NCBI RefSeq assembly: GCF_022808815.1
Contig: NZ_JAKZLC010000002.1
Location: 310,001-374,000 of the forward strand
Direction of reading: 5' to 3'
Length of the DNA: 64,000 nt
Source: Geothrix paludis
GTDB taxonomy: Bacteria > Acidobacteriota > Holophagae > Holophagales > Holophagaceae
This document shows, in pieces, positions 34,866 to 43,573 of this stretch. A program made the translations under genes and the position numbers. Position 1 is the first letter of the stretch, and each line of letters opens with the position of its first letter. The notes below the pieces were generated by a model. That model was not told where the DNA came from. It made no database searches and worked only from the letters and a program-made list of their open reading frames with translations.

Positions 34866-36992
34866 TCAGACGGCGGCTAGCTTCCGGAAGGCTTCGAGGA
34901 AGTCCTTGGGCTGAGGCAGGATCTCGTCCTCCAGAGCCGGGTGGTAGGCCACCCAGGTGTCCTTGGCGGCCAGACGGCGGACCGGCGCGTCCAGGTGGAA
35001 GAACAGCTCGTCGGCGATGCGGGCGGCGATCTCCGCACCATACCCCCAGCTCAGCGTGTCCTCGTGGGCCACCAGCACGCGGTGGGTCTTCTTCACCGTC
35101 CGCTCGATGGCTGCCCAGTCATAGGGGCTGAGGGTGCGGAGGTCGATGATCTCCACGGAGAGCCCCTCCTTCTCCGCCTCCCGGGCGGCCTGGACCGCGC
35201 GGTGCACGGTGTTGCCGAAGGTGATGACGGACAGGCTCGTGCCCTCGCGCACGGTGCGGGCCTTGCCGAAGGGGATCATGAAGTCGGGGCCCGGATCGTT
35301 GCCCTTGTTGTGGGTCTGCCGGTAGAGGTGCTTGGGCTCGAGGAAGAGCACGGGATCGTCGCAGCGGATGGCCGTGCGCAGCAGGCCCGCGGCGTCCAGG
35401 GCCCGGCTGGGGCAGACCACCCGCAGGCCGGGGATGTGCGTGAAGGTGCTCTCGCCGCACTGGCTGTGGTACGTGGCACCGCCCATGAGGTAGCCGGCGA
35501 TGGGCACGCGCACCACCACGGGCGCCTTGAAGGCCCCGTTGGAGCGCCACCGGATGGTGGCCAGCTCGTCGCGCAGCTGCTGCATGGCGGGCCAGATGTA
35601 GTCGAAGAACTGGATCTCCACCACCGGCTTGAAGCCACGGGCCGCCAGGCCGATGGCGCGGCCGATGATGGTGGCCTCCGCCAGGGGCGAGTTGTACACG
35701 CGGTGGCTGCCGAACTGCTTCTGGAGGCCGTGGGTGGCCTTGAACACGCCGCCCTTGCCCTTCACCTCGCCGAGGATCTCCGTCCGGCTGGCGTCCGCCA
35801 CATCCTCGCCGAAGAGGAGGATGCGCGGGTCCCGCGCCATCTCGTGCTTCAGGGTGGCGTTGACGAGGTCGATCATCGTCTTGGTGCCTGTGGCCTGGTC
35901 GCCCGCGGCGTCCTCCGTGTCGAAGGCCGCCGAGGTGGGATCCACCTCCTCGCTGTAGAGGTGCTGGTAGAAGCTTCCGGGCTCGGGCTTCGGGGCCGCG
36001 TCCGCCTCCTCCCAGGCCGCGTCGATCTCCGCCTGGACTTCCTCCTTCAGCATCTGGAGCTGCTCGGGGCTGAGGTCCCCCCAGGCCACCAGCTGATGGG
36101 CGTAGATGGCCACGGGATCCCGCAGCGCTTCCGCCTCCCGCTGAGTCTTCGACTTGTAGAGCTGCTCGTCATCGGACAGCGAGTGGCTGTAGGGCCGGAT
36201 GACCCGGGCGCGCACCAGGGCGGGGCCCTTGCGGGCGCGCACATGGTCCGCCGCGGCCTTCATGGCCTGGTAGCTGGCGAGGGGATCGCAGCCGTCCACG
36301 TCGTCCAGGATCAGCAGGCCATGGGGCTCGTAGCCCTTGAGGAGGGCCGCCACGTTGCCGCCGGGGTACTGCACCTCGCTGGGCACGCTGATGGCGTAGC
36401 CGTTGTCCTCCACCAGGAAGACCACCGGCGCCTTCAGGTTCACGGCGTTGCTGATGCCCTCCCAGAATTCGCCTTCGCTGCAGGTGCCATCCCCGGTGGT
36501 GACCAGCACCAGCTGGTCCGGCGCCGTTCCGAGCACATCCTGGAGTCCCCCCTGCTCGGCGCGCAGCACCGCCTCCGCGGCCCCCACGGCCTGGAGGAAC
36601 TGGCTGCCCGTGGGACTGGAGGTGGTGAAGATGTTGAGCCGCTGGTTCCCCCAGTGGCTGGGCATCTGCCGGCCGCCACTGGCGGGGTCCTCCACGGAGC
36701 CCACCGAACCCAGGAACATCTCCTTGGCGGAGTAGCCCAGGCCGTAGGCCAGCGCGCGGTCCCGGTAGTAGAAGAAGAACCAGTCGTGGCCGGGCTTGAA
36801 CACCATGGAGGCGGCGGCCTGGATGGCCTCGTGGCCCACGCCGTTGATCTGGAAGAAGACCTTGTTCTGGCGCTTGCCGGTGATTTCCTTGTCGTCGATG
36901 CGGCGCGCTGCATAGATCGTGCGGAAGAGACGGACGCGCTGCTCGCGGGTCAGGGTCGTGGCGGGCGCGGACAGGTCGGAACGGGCGGCCAA
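34866..36992 (-). CDS. 2-oxoacid dehydrogenase E1, fused alpha and beta subunits
   Basis: About 708 aa. N-terminal half is E1-alpha-like: [17 protein letters not shown], the ThDP/Mg motif [17 protein letters not shown] to [13 protein letters not shown], and phosphorylation-loop-like [13 protein letters not shown]-terminal half is E1-beta-like: [23 protein letters not shown], then the beta-subunit core ([15 protein letters not shown]) and the C-terminal transketolase fold. Branched-chain 2-oxoacid or pyruvate dehydrogenase E1 is likely; no E2/E3 genes are in the window. I place the start at TTG because GAGGAG lies 5 nt before it; a GTG six bases upstream directly abuts the ribosome site. Confidence 0.88.
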   Translation of the reverse strand: MAARSDLSAPATTLTREQRVRLFRTIYAARRIDDKEITGKRQNKVFFQINGVGHEAIQAAASMVFKPGHDWFFFYYRDRALAYGLGYSAKEMFLGSVGSVEDPASGGRQMPSHWGNQRLNIFTTSSPTGSQFLQAVGAAEAVLRAEQGGLQDVLGTAPDQLVLVTTGDGTCSEGEFWEGISNAVNLKAPVVFLVEDNGYAISVPSEVQYPGGNVAALLKGYEPHGLLILDDVDGCDPLASYQAMKAAADHVRARKGPALVRARVIRPYSHSLSDDEQLYKSKTQREAEALRDPVAIYAHQLVAWGDLSPEQLQMLKEEVQAEIDAAWEEADAAPKPEPGSFYQHLYSEEVDPTSAAFDTEDAAGDQATGTKTMIDLVNATLKHEMARDPRILLFGEDVADASRTEILGEVKGKGGVFKATHGLQKQFGSHRVYNSPLAEATIIGRAIGLAARGFKPVVEIQFFDYIWPAMQQLRDELATIRWRSNGAFKAPVVVRVPIAGYLMGGATYHSQCGESTFTHIPGLRVVCPSRALDAAGLLRTAIRCDDPVLFLEPKHLYRQTHNKGNDPGPDFMIPFGKARTVREGTSLSVITFGNTVHRAVQAAREAEKEGLSVEIIDLRTLSPYDWAAIERTVKKTHRVLVAHEDTLSWGYGAEIAARIADELFFHLDAPVRRLAAKDTWVAYHPALEDEILPQPKDFLEAFRKLAAV

Positions 36993-37209
36993 AGGCACTC
37001 CTCACAAGGGGTTCTGAGCCATCTGGGGCCCCTCAATCTAGCACGGAGGCCAGCCGTCTACAGATCACCCGTCTACGAGGGGGATCACCGGGCCAATCTG
37101 GTGTCATTTGAGGCATCGACACAGACCAGTGCAGATCAATAAGGGATGCAATGGTCATAAACCGCGCCTCCGAGCCTTATGGATAGAATGGGCCCTTTGC
37201 GAGTGGCCC

Positions 37210-38163
37210 ATGCCCCTGTCCCCCTCCGAGATCCGCGCCATCCACGACCTGCCCGTGCCCGAGCTGCTCTACCGGGCGGCCACGGCCCACCGGGCCCACT
37301 GGAACGCCGAGGAGATCCAGTTCTGCACGCTGGATTCCATCAAGACCGGCGCCTGCCCCGAGGACTGCGCCTACTGCCCCCAGAGCGCCCGCTACCAGAC
37401 CGCGCTCAAGGTCGAGCCGCTCAAGGACGTGGAGAAGGTCCTGGCCGGCGCCGCCGAAGCGAAGGCGAACGGCTCGACGCGGTACTGCATGGGCGCCGCC
37501 TGGCGCGAGGTGAAGGACGACGCCAACTTCGACGCCGTGCTCGACATGGTGCAGGGCGTCTCCGGCATGGGCATGGAGGTCTGCGTCACCCTCGGCATGC
37601 TCAACACCGACCAGGCCAAGCGACTGAAGGCCGCCGGCTGCCAGGTCTACAACCACAACATCGACAGCAGCCGCGACTTCTACGAGACCATCATCCACAC
37701 CCGCAAATTCGACGAGCGCCTGGAGACCATCGCCGCCGTGCGCGCCGCCGGCCTGGAGGTGTGCTCCGGCGGCATCGTGGGCATGGGCGAAACGGTGGAC
37801 CAGCGCATCCACTTCCTCCAGGAGCTGACGGAGCTGGAACCCGCCCCCGAGAGCATCCCCATCAACCAGTTCGTGGCCGTGGACGGCACGCCCCTGGCGA
37901 ACGTGGACCCCCTGCCCCCGCTCGAACTCGTGCGCATGATCGCCACCGCCCGCATCCTCTTCCCGAAGAGCCGCATCCGCCTCAGCGCCGGCCGCACACA
38001 GATGAGCGACGAACTGCAGGCCCTCTGCTTCTTCGCGGGCGCCAACAGCATCTTCACGGGCGAGAAGCTCCTCACCACGCCCAACCCCGGCGGCAACCAC
38101 GACCACTGGCTCCTGAACGCCCTGGGCATGCGGGTGGAGGGCGCCGCCGTTAAGAGTGCCTAA
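37210..38163 (+). CDS. bioB: Biotin synthase BioB
   Basis: 317 aa radical-SAM enzyme. The CxxxCxxC cluster is CPEDCAYC near residue 55, followed by the further [2Fe-2S] ligand Cys residues in STRYCMGAAWR, EVCVTLGML and EVCSGGIVGMGE and the Arg in RLSAGRTQM. It inserts sulfur into dethiobiotin. The ATG at 37210 gives the normal length; the frame is open to 37108 without support. No other bio genes or BirA-like operator are visible nearby. Its final Lys-Ser-Ala-stop codons lie in or beside the terminal inverted repeat of the element at 38153, so the C-terminus may have been reshaped by insertion. Confidence 0.95.
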   Translation: MPLSPSEIRAIHDLPVPELLYRAATAHRAHWNAEEIQFCTLDSIKTGACPEDCAYCPQSARYQTALKVEPLKDVEKVLAGAAEAKANGSTRYCMGAAWREVKDDANFDAVLDMVQGVSGMGMEVCVTLGMLNTDQAKRLKAAGCQVYNHNIDSSRDFYETIIHTRKFDERLETIAAVRAAGLEVCSGGIVGMGETVDQRIHFLQELTELEPAPESIPINQFVAVDGTPLANVDPLPPLELVRMIATARILFPKSRIRLSAGRTQMSDELQALCFFAGANSIFTGEKLLTTPNPGGNHDHWLLNALGMRVEGAAVKSA

Positions 38164-38560
38164 CAAAACCCCCACGGGGCCGCGCGAGGGCCGCCGGGCG
38201 AGCGAGGCGAGGAACGCGAGGGAGGCTCCGCCTCCGCGAGCCTGCGAGCGGGAGGGCCCTGCGGGGCAGGGCCCGTCAGACGGAGGGCGATGCCGCTACG
38301 CCCTCCGTCTGACGGCACGCTTTGCGTGCCTCCCACTCGCCTGCGGCTCGTGGAGCCGGAGCCTCCCCGCCGGTCCTCGCCCGGAGGGAGAAAGCCAGGT
38401 GGGCGCCCCGCCGTGTCAGCGCCCTTGAACGATGAACCACATCGCCCTGCGGGCCCTTCCTTCTCGGTATCGCCTTCGGCGATACGCGAGACAAACTGAT
38501 ATCTGCGGTGCATCCCACCTGGCTTTCTCGCGGCCCTGTCGGGGTTTTGTTAGGCACTCT
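38153..38560. mobile_element. 408-bp structured MITE-like element with about 32-bp terminal inverted repeats
   Basis: Terminal repeats at 38153-38184 and 38529-38560 match at 30 of 32 positions in inverse orientation; the outer 20 bases are AGAGTGCCTAACAAAACCCC. Inside are strong hairpins: GTCAGACGGAGGGCG ... CGCCCTCCGTCTGAC (15-bp stem, 38275 onward), GGCACGC-ttt-GCGTGCC, GGGCCCTGC-ggg-GCAGGGCCC and TATCGCC-ttc-GGCGATA. There is no credible gene; reading frames starting MPNKTPTGPRE from both ends are the translated terminal repeats. The left end provides the bioB stop codon. The interval between bioB and the haemerythrin gene is essentially only this element. No clear target-site duplication seen. 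Confidence 0.65.
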
Positions 38561-38574
38561 ATCCTGTAGGCATC

Positions 38575-39234
38575 ATGAAGCTCATCGACGACCTCCGCGC
38601 GGAACACGACCTCATCGAGCAGGTACTGGGCTCCCTGCGGACCTTCGTAAAGGTCCGACTGGCGGGCCTGGGCGATCCGGCGGATGGCGTGCGCTTCATG
38701 GCCTTCTTCCGACGCTATGCCGGGGACTTCCACCACCACAAGGAGGAGGAGATCCTGTTCCGGGCCCTGGCGGAGCGCGCCGAGCTACCCGCCCACCGGG
38801 GCCCCATCGCGGCCCTCACCGGGGAGCACCAGCGCATGGCCAGCCTGCTGGATGGCCTGGAAGGCCTGCTGGGCTCCACCCTGGCCGCAAGCGAGGATCG
38901 CACCCAGGTGGAGGCGCTGGCCGTGGACTACAGCCGCTCCCTGTGGCGGCACATCGACGCCGAGAACTCGGTGCTCTACCCCCAGGGCGAGGAACGCCTG
39001 CGCCGCTTCCATGTGCGGGACCTGCCCTCCCGTCCCATGACCGACTCCGAGGCTGCGGCGCGGGAAGGCGCCCTCGCCTTGCTCGCGGCCTACCCGCCCA
39101 TGCACGATGCCGAGGTCCACCGTGGCGACGGCTGCGTCGCCTGCCCCTCCTTCGGCGTCACCTGCGAGGGTCTCGAGTACGAGTGGTGGACCGAGCTGGA
39201 GTGGGAGGAGGCGGAGGAGCGCCGGGACGATTGA
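38575..39234 (+). CDS. Haemerythrin HHE-domain protein
   Basis: 219 aa. HHE-type di-iron ligands in order: His11 (LRAEHDL), His near 54 and Glu near 58 (GDFHHHKEEEILF), His85 (LTGEHQRM), His126 and Glu130 (LWRHIDAENSVL), all expected positions occupied. Such proteins bind O2 or NO or act in iron handling. A C-terminal extension of about 70 residues contains CVACPSFGVTC, possibly a small metal-binding part. Beginning 15 bp after the right end of the 408-bp element; its promoter may therefore lie in the element. Confidence 0.88.
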   Translation: MKLIDDLRAEHDLIEQVLGSLRTFVKVRLAGLGDPADGVRFMAFFRRYAGDFHHHKEEEILFRALAERAELPAHRGPIAALTGEHQRMASLLDGLEGLLGSTLAASEDRTQVEALAVDYSRSLWRHIDAENSVLYPQGEERLRRFHVRDLPSRPMTDSEAAAREGALALLAAYPPMHDAEVHRGDGCVACPSFGVTCEGLEYEWWTELEWEEAEERRDD

Positions 39235-39301
39235 GGGTCCCTCCTCGACGACGGGGCTATAGTGGTCTTCCATCCACAGGCACCCCGACAGGAGGCACGC
39301 C

Positions 39302-39547
39302 ATGACGGATCCCACGCCCCACATCGCCCAGAAGGGCCCGTACCAGGTGGAGGTCGAAGCGGGCAAGACCTACCACTGGTGCGCCTGCGGCAACAGCAAG
39401 AAGCAGCCGTTCTGCGACGGCTCCCACAAGGGCGGCCCGTTCGTGCCCCTGGCCTACACCGCCGACATCACGGGCACGAAGTGGTTCTGCGGCTGCAAGC
39501 ACAGCGGCACCAAGCCCATGTGCGACGGCACCCACAAGAAGCTCTGA
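39302..39547 (+). CDS. CDGSH iron-sulfur domain protein (two motifs)
   Basis: 81 aa with two CDGSH-like motifs: CACGNSKKQPFCDGSHKG and CGCKHSGTKPMCDGTHKK. Each CxC-x2-(S/T)-x3-P-x-C-D-G-(S/T)-H set binds a labile [2Fe-2S] cluster with one His ligand. Tandem mini-CDGSH proteins (mitoNEET-like type II) act in redox or Fe-S transfer. 67 bp after the haemerythrin gene on the same strand; a shared role in O2/NO or iron response is plausible but unproven. Confidence 0.92.
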   Translation: MTDPTPHIAQKGPYQVEVEAGKTYHWCACGNSKKQPFCDGSHKGGPFVPLAYTADITGTKWFCGCKHSGTKPMCDGTHKKL

Positions 39548-39572
39548 TCCCGGGCTCCCGAAAGCAGCCGGA

Positions 39573-40292
39573 TCACTCCGGGGCCAGCACCTGAGCCTTG
39601 AGCCCCGCCCGGAAGCGCCCCTCGGGATTGGGCACCACGACCCGCACACGGACCCTCCCCGAGGCGTCCGCGCAGGGGTCGACCAGGGTGACCTCCCCCT
39701 CGGCGCTTCCGGCGGCGGGCTCGGTGAAGAGCACCTTCACTTTCCGGCCTGGCGGAAAGGCGGACAGGAGGCTAGGGCTCGCGGCGCACTGGACCACCAC
39801 GCGGCTCAGGTCCATGAGGCGGAACATGGGCTGGGCTCCGGAGACCGCCTCGCCTTCGTCGCGGTACCGCTCGACCACGATGCCGTCCATGGGGGCCACG
39901 ATGGTGCGGAGCCGCACCTGCTCGGCCGCCGTCTCGTACTGGAGCCGCGCCAGTTCCAGGTCGATGCGTGACTCCAGGGCGCGCGCCTCGGGGATGATCT
40001 TGCTGTCATAGAGGCGCTTGGCGCCCTTGGCCTCGAACTCCCGCCGCTCCAGCAGCGCCTTGGCCCGCTGCATCTCGAGCTCCTCCAGCTTCCCGTAGAG
40101 CAGGGCCAGGGGCTGGCCGGCCTTCACGGCCTCCCCCTCCTTCACGCGCATGTCCACGATCCGGCTCGAGACCGGGGCGCTGACCTCGACCTGGCGATAG
40201 GGGAGCACCTGGCCCTCCAGGGCCAACCCTCCGGCGGAAAGCGCCACCTGGCCGAACAGGAGCAGTGACAGGAAGCGGAGACTCGGGCCCAT
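39573..40292 (-). CDS. Short HlyD-type periplasmic adaptor
   Basis: 239 aa, shorter than ordinary membrane-fusion proteins (350-400). Signal peptide LRFLSLLLFGQVALSAGG, lipoyl half motif SSRIVDMRVKEGEAVKAGQPL, a short hairpin (LEELEMQRAKALLERREFEAKG), second half motif TIVAPMDGIVVERYRDEGE and a beta-barrel part VVQCAASPSLL. The hairpin is short and no membrane pump or TolC gene is adjacent. It follows the tetrahaem cytochrome gene (36-bp gap), so the two may be co-transcribed. Exact partner unknown. Confidence 0.82.
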   Translation of the reverse strand: MGPSLRFLSLLLFGQVALSAGGLALEGQVLPYRQVEVSAPVSSRIVDMRVKEGEAVKAGQPLALLYGKLEELEMQRAKALLERREFEAKGAKRLYDSKIIPEARALESRIDLELARLQYETAAEQVRLRTIVAPMDGIVVERYRDEGEAVSGAQPMFRLMDLSRVVVQCAASPSLLSAFPPGRKVKVLFTEPAAGSAEGEVTLVDPCADASGRVRVRVVVPNPEGRFRAGLKAQVLAPE

Positions 40293-40328
40293 GTTCCTAG
40301 GGTACCGGCAACCACGGGCCCCGGGGGC

Positions 40329-40688
40329 TCACTTGATCTTGAAGGTGAACTTCCCTTCGTGACACTCCAGGCACTTCACCGCAGGCGTCTTGTGCTGGCG
40401 GTGGCAATCCGTGCAGGGGTAGGGTTCGTGGGGCGAGGCCTGGGGAGGGGCGTGGGGGTTGGGCTTGGCGTCCTTCGTCAGGGCCTTCATGGCCGGGTAG
40501 TCCCCGTGGCAGACCATGCAGGCCTCGTCCGGCACCGCCGCGGTGGTGGGCTTCTCCTTCTGATGGCAGTCGTGGCAGATGAGCTTGGCCTTCACGTGGG
40601 GGGCCGGCAGGGGCCGCTCCTGGGCCAAGCCGATCCCGGCCGCCAGCAGTCCCGACAGCCCCAGGATCCCCATCCGAAGAAGACGCAT
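40329..40688 (-). CDS. Tetrahaem c-type cytochrome (cytochrome c3/NrfB-like)
   Basis: 119 aa with a Sec signal (ILGLSGLLAAGIGLAQ) and four CxxCH motifs: CHDCH, CMVCH, CTDCH, CLECH, and distal His residues between them. It resembles the small tetrahaem domains of the flavocytochrome c or small-tetrahaem-cytochrome type, which shuttle electrons in the periplasm. Encoded upstream of the short HlyD-like adaptor. The redox partner is not in the window. Confidence 0.9.
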   Translation of the reverse strand: MRLLRMGILGLSGLLAAGIGLAQERPLPAPHVKAKLICHDCHQKEKPTTAAVPDEACMVCHGDYPAMKALTKDAKPNPHAPPQASPHEPYPCTDCHRQHKTPAVKCLECHEGKFTFKIK

Positions 40689-40842
40689 GTAGCCCCCTCA
40701 TCCATGCCGCGATGCAAATGATGACCATGATATCGCATTACATTCAAGGGCCTTCCCCCTCGGCCCCCTGCCTGGAAGGCCCGTGTCCCCACGGGTAAAC
40801 TGATCCATTGGGCTGGCCGCTCCAAACGCAGTCGTTCATATC

Positions 40843-40871
40843 GATCCAAATCGACGAAGTCGATTTGGATC
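40843..40871. repeat. Perfect 13-bp palindrome with GAA loop in the valS leader
   Basis: GATCCAAATCGAC-GAA-GTCGATTTGGATC, a 13-bp perfect stem with a 3-nt loop, ends 19 bp before the valS start. It closely resembles a second palindrome inside valS (42689-42719) in sequence and architecture, which suggests a dispersed palindromic repeat rather than a terminator (no T-tract). Confidence 0.65.
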
Positions 40872-40890
40872 CGGGAAAGGCAAGGCAAAG

Positions 40891-43509
40891 ATGGCAATGC
40901 GAGAGATGGACAAGGCATTCGATTTCAGGACGGCGCAGACGCGCTGGTACGAGGTGTGGGAGGAGTCCCGCGCCTTCGAGGCGGCACCGGAGAGCGGCAA
41001 GGAGCCCTGGTCCATCGTCATCCCGCCGCCCAACATCACGGGCAACCTGCACATGGGCCATGCCTTGGTGAACACGCTCCACGACGTGCTCACGCGGTTC
41101 AAGCGGGCCCAGGGTTTCGACGCGCTGTGGGTTCCGGGCACGGACCACGCGGGCATCGCCACGCAGATGATGGTGGAGCGCCAGCTCAAGGCCGAAGGAA
41201 CGGACCGTCACAAGCTGGGTCGCGACGCCTTCGAGCAGCGCATCTGGGAGTGGAAGGAGAAGAACCAGGGCGCTATCGAGCACCAGCTCAAGCGCCTGGG
41301 CTGCTCCGTGGACTGGACCCGCAACCGCTTCACGCTGGACCCCGCCCTCAACAAGGCCGTGCGCAAGGTCTTCGTGGAGAGCTACAAGGCCGGCCGCATC
41401 TACCGCGGGCCCCGCATGATCCAGTGGGATCCCGCCCTCCAGACGGCCCTCAGCGACCTCGAAGTGAAATACGAGGAGCGGAAGGGCAAGCTCTGGTACC
41501 TACGCTATCCCCTGGCGGACGGCAGCGGCGAGGTGGTGGTGGCCACCACGCGGCCCGAGACCATGCTGGGCGATACGGCCGTGGCGGTGCATCCGGACGA
41601 CGAGCGCTACCAGGGCATGATCGGCAAGCTCATGAACCATCCCCTCACGGGCCGCCAGATCCCCGTGGTGGCCGACAGCTTCGTGGACCCGGCCTTCGGC
41701 ACCGGCTGCGTGAAAGTCACCCCGGCCCACGACCCCAACGACTTTGCCGCGGGCCAGCGCCTGAAGCTGGACTCCATCACCATCATCGGCTTCGACGCGA
41801 AGATGACCGCCGCCGCCGGAGCCTACGCGGGGCTGGACCGGTTCGAGGCCCGCAAGCGCGTGGTGGCCGACCTCGAGGAGCAGGGCTTCCTCTTGAAGGT
41901 GGAGGACTACGTCCACAAGATCAGCCTCAGCGACCGCAGCGGCGCCGTGCTGGAACCGCTGGTCAGCGAGCAGTGGTTCATGGACGTGAAGGAGGCCGCG
42001 GCCATGGCCCTGGAGGCCGTCCGCGACGGCCGCATCCAGTTCACGCCCTCGCACCACGCCGCCGTCTGGGAGCACTGGCTCACCAACATCCAGGACTGGT
42101 GCATCAGCCGCCAGCTCGTCTGGGGCCACCGCATCCCCGCCTGGACCTGCGCCAAGTGCGGGGAGCTTCACGTGGAGTTGGAGCAACCCTCCGCCTGCCG
42201 CGCATGCGGAGCAGGAGAACTGATCCAGGATCCGGACACGCTGGACACCTGGTTCAGCTCGGCGCTCTGGCCCTTCAGCGTCTTCGGGTGGCCGGAGCAG
42301 ACTGCGGAGCTGAAGCGCTACTACCCCACCAGCGTGCTCATCACGGGCTACGACATCCTGTTCTTCTGGGTGGCGCGCATGGCCATGGCGGGTCTCACCT
42401 GGATGGGCGACGTTCCCTTCCGAAAGGTCTACTTCAACAGCCTGGTGCGCGACGCCAGTGGCCAGAAGATGTCCAAGACCAAGGGCAATGTCATCGATCC
42501 GTTGGAGGTCATGGAGGAGTACGGCACCGACGCCCTCCGCTTCGCTCTGGCCATCATGGCCGCCCCGGGCACGGACATCGCCATGAGTCCCGCACGGCTG
42601 GAGGCCTCCAGGAACTTCTGCAACAAGCTCTGGAACGCGTCACGGTTCGTGCAGATGAACCTCGGGGCGGAGGTCACGCTGGCGACGGATCCAGAATTCG
42701 GCGAAGCCGAATTCTGGATGGCAGGAAGACTGCGTGAGGAGCTCACATCGGTCACCGAGTCCATCGAGGCCTTCCGCTTCCACGATGCCGCCGAGCGCCT
42801 CTACCACCTGGTCTACGACGACTTCTGCGCCACCTACATCGAGCTGGCCAAGGTGCAGCTCCAGAGCGGCACGAAGGCCCAGAAGGCGGCCATCCTCCAC
42901 TTCCTCGACATCCTGCTGCGGGCCCTGCACCCCTTCGTGCCCTTCCTGACGGAGGAGATCCACGAGGCGGTGATGGTGGAGCGCCTGTCCACCGGGGAGC
43001 CGAAGCTGCTGGCCCAGCGGTCCTGGCCCATCGGTGAGACGCTCCTCCAGACGAAGGGTGGGGACGTCACCCTCATCCCCCGCCTCCAGGAGGTGCTCTC
43101 CGCCTTCCTGCGCCTCAAGGCCGAGCAGGGCGTGGATCCCGCGAAGCGGGTGGCGGCTTTCTGCTCGCTCTCCGAGCTGGCGCCCTTCACCGAGGCCCTG
43201 AAGTCCATCGCCCGGCTGGAGTCCGTCACCTTCACGCAGGGCGACCTCGCCTCTCCCACCCGGGCCGTGGCCGTGGTGGCCGGCGGCGCCGTGGCCCTGG
43301 AGCTGGCGGGCCTCAAGGATCCCGCCGCCGAGAAGGCCAAGCTGGAGAAGGAACTGGCCAAGCTGGAGAAGGAGTTGGAACCCCTGCGGGCGCGCCTCGC
43401 CGACGAGAGCTTCGTCACCAAGGCCCCCGAGGCCGCCGTGGCCAAGCTGCGCGGCCAGGCCGAGGAGAGGGAGCAGCGCCTGGCCCAGGTGAAGGCGCTG
43501 CTGGGCTGA
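40891..43509 (+). CDS. valS: Valyl-tRNA synthetase
   Basis: 872 aa class I synthetase. The HIGH-type motif PPPNITGNLHMGHAL is near residue 50, the CP1 editing domain follows, with DWCISRQLVWGHRIPAW typical of ValS/IleS, KMSKTKGNVIDPLEV is the KMSKS loop, and a C-terminal coiled coil (KAKLEKELAKLEKELEPLRARL) is characteristic of ValS. Charges tRNA-Val. A perfect palindrome codes for DPEFGEAEFWM between the catalytic core and anticodon domain, where others have a DRW-type helix start. A second ATG two codons in is an equally possible start. Confidence 0.96.
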   Translation: MAMREMDKAFDFRTAQTRWYEVWEESRAFEAAPESGKEPWSIVIPPPNITGNLHMGHALVNTLHDVLTRFKRAQGFDALWVPGTDHAGIATQMMVERQLKAEGTDRHKLGRDAFEQRIWEWKEKNQGAIEHQLKRLGCSVDWTRNRFTLDPALNKAVRKVFVESYKAGRIYRGPRMIQWDPALQTALSDLEVKYEERKGKLWYLRYPLADGSGEVVVATTRPETMLGDTAVAVHPDDERYQGMIGKLMNHPLTGRQIPVVADSFVDPAFGTGCVKVTPAHDPNDFAAGQRLKLDSITIIGFDAKMTAAAGAYAGLDRFEARKRVVADLEEQGFLLKVEDYVHKISLSDRSGAVLEPLVSEQWFMDVKEAAAMALEAVRDGRIQFTPSHHAAVWEHWLTNIQDWCISRQLVWGHRIPAWTCAKCGELHVELEQPSACRACGAGELIQDPDTLDTWFSSALWPFSVFGWPEQTAELKRYYPTSVLITGYDILFFWVARMAMAGLTWMGDVPFRKVYFNSLVRDASGQKMSKTKGNVIDPLEVMEEYGTDALRFALAIMAAPGTDIAMSPARLEASRNFCNKLWNASRFVQMNLGAEVTLATDPEFGEAEFWMAGRLREELTSVTESIEAFRFHDAAERLYHLVYDDFCATYIELAKVQLQSGTKAQKAAILHFLDILLRALHPFVPFLTEEIHEAVMVERLSTGEPKLLAQRSWPIGETLLQTKGGDVTLIPRLQEVLSAFLRLKAEQGVDPAKRVAAFCSLSELAPFTEALKSIARLESVTFTQGDLASPTRAVAVVAGGAVALELAGLKDPAAEKAKLEKELAKLEKELEPLRARLADESFVTKAPEAAVAKLRGQAEEREQRLAQVKALLG
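42689..42719. repeat. Perfect 14-bp palindrome with GAA loop inside valS
   Basis: ATCCAGAATTCGGC-GAA-GCCGAATTCTGGAT (14-bp perfect stem). It lies in frame within the valS coding sequence and encodes DPEFGEAEFW. It shares the GATCCA start, TCG core and GAA loop with the palindrome upstream of valS (40843-40871). Confidence 0.65.
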
Positions 43510-43528
43510 AACGATTCCTGAGGCACGG

Positions 43529-43554
43529 CACCGCCTCCCGACCGGAGGGCGGTG
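43529..43554. terminator. Possible terminator between convergent valS and cytochrome genes
   Basis: CACCGCC(T)CC ... GGAGGGCGGTG imperfect hairpin with one bulge between the stop codons of valS (43509) and the octahaem cytochrome gene (43574). Lacks a T-run, so assignment rests on its position. Confidence 0.35.
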
Positions 43555-43573
43555 ACGTACCCCAGGGACCGGC

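Noticed and set aside
37013-37209. BirA operator or biotin-responsive site before bioB
   Set aside because: No TTGTAAACC-type dyad; the gap has only short direct repeats of GATCACC.
38156-38557. Two overlapping reading frames beginning MPNKTPTGPRE on opposite strands
   Set aside because: They are the two inverted-repeat ends of the 408-bp element translated inward; no other coding signal.
38153-38560. Integron attC-like ends (GCCTAAC ... GTTAGGC)
   Set aside because: The core 7-mers fit the attC consensus, but the distance of about 400 bp is far above known attC lengths, there is no integrase or cassette array, and long terminal repeats explain it better.
40693-40890. T-box or riboswitch leader of valS
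   Set aside because: A palindrome is present but none of the T-box stem I or antiterminator elements could be recognised, and T-boxes are unexpected in this type of genome.
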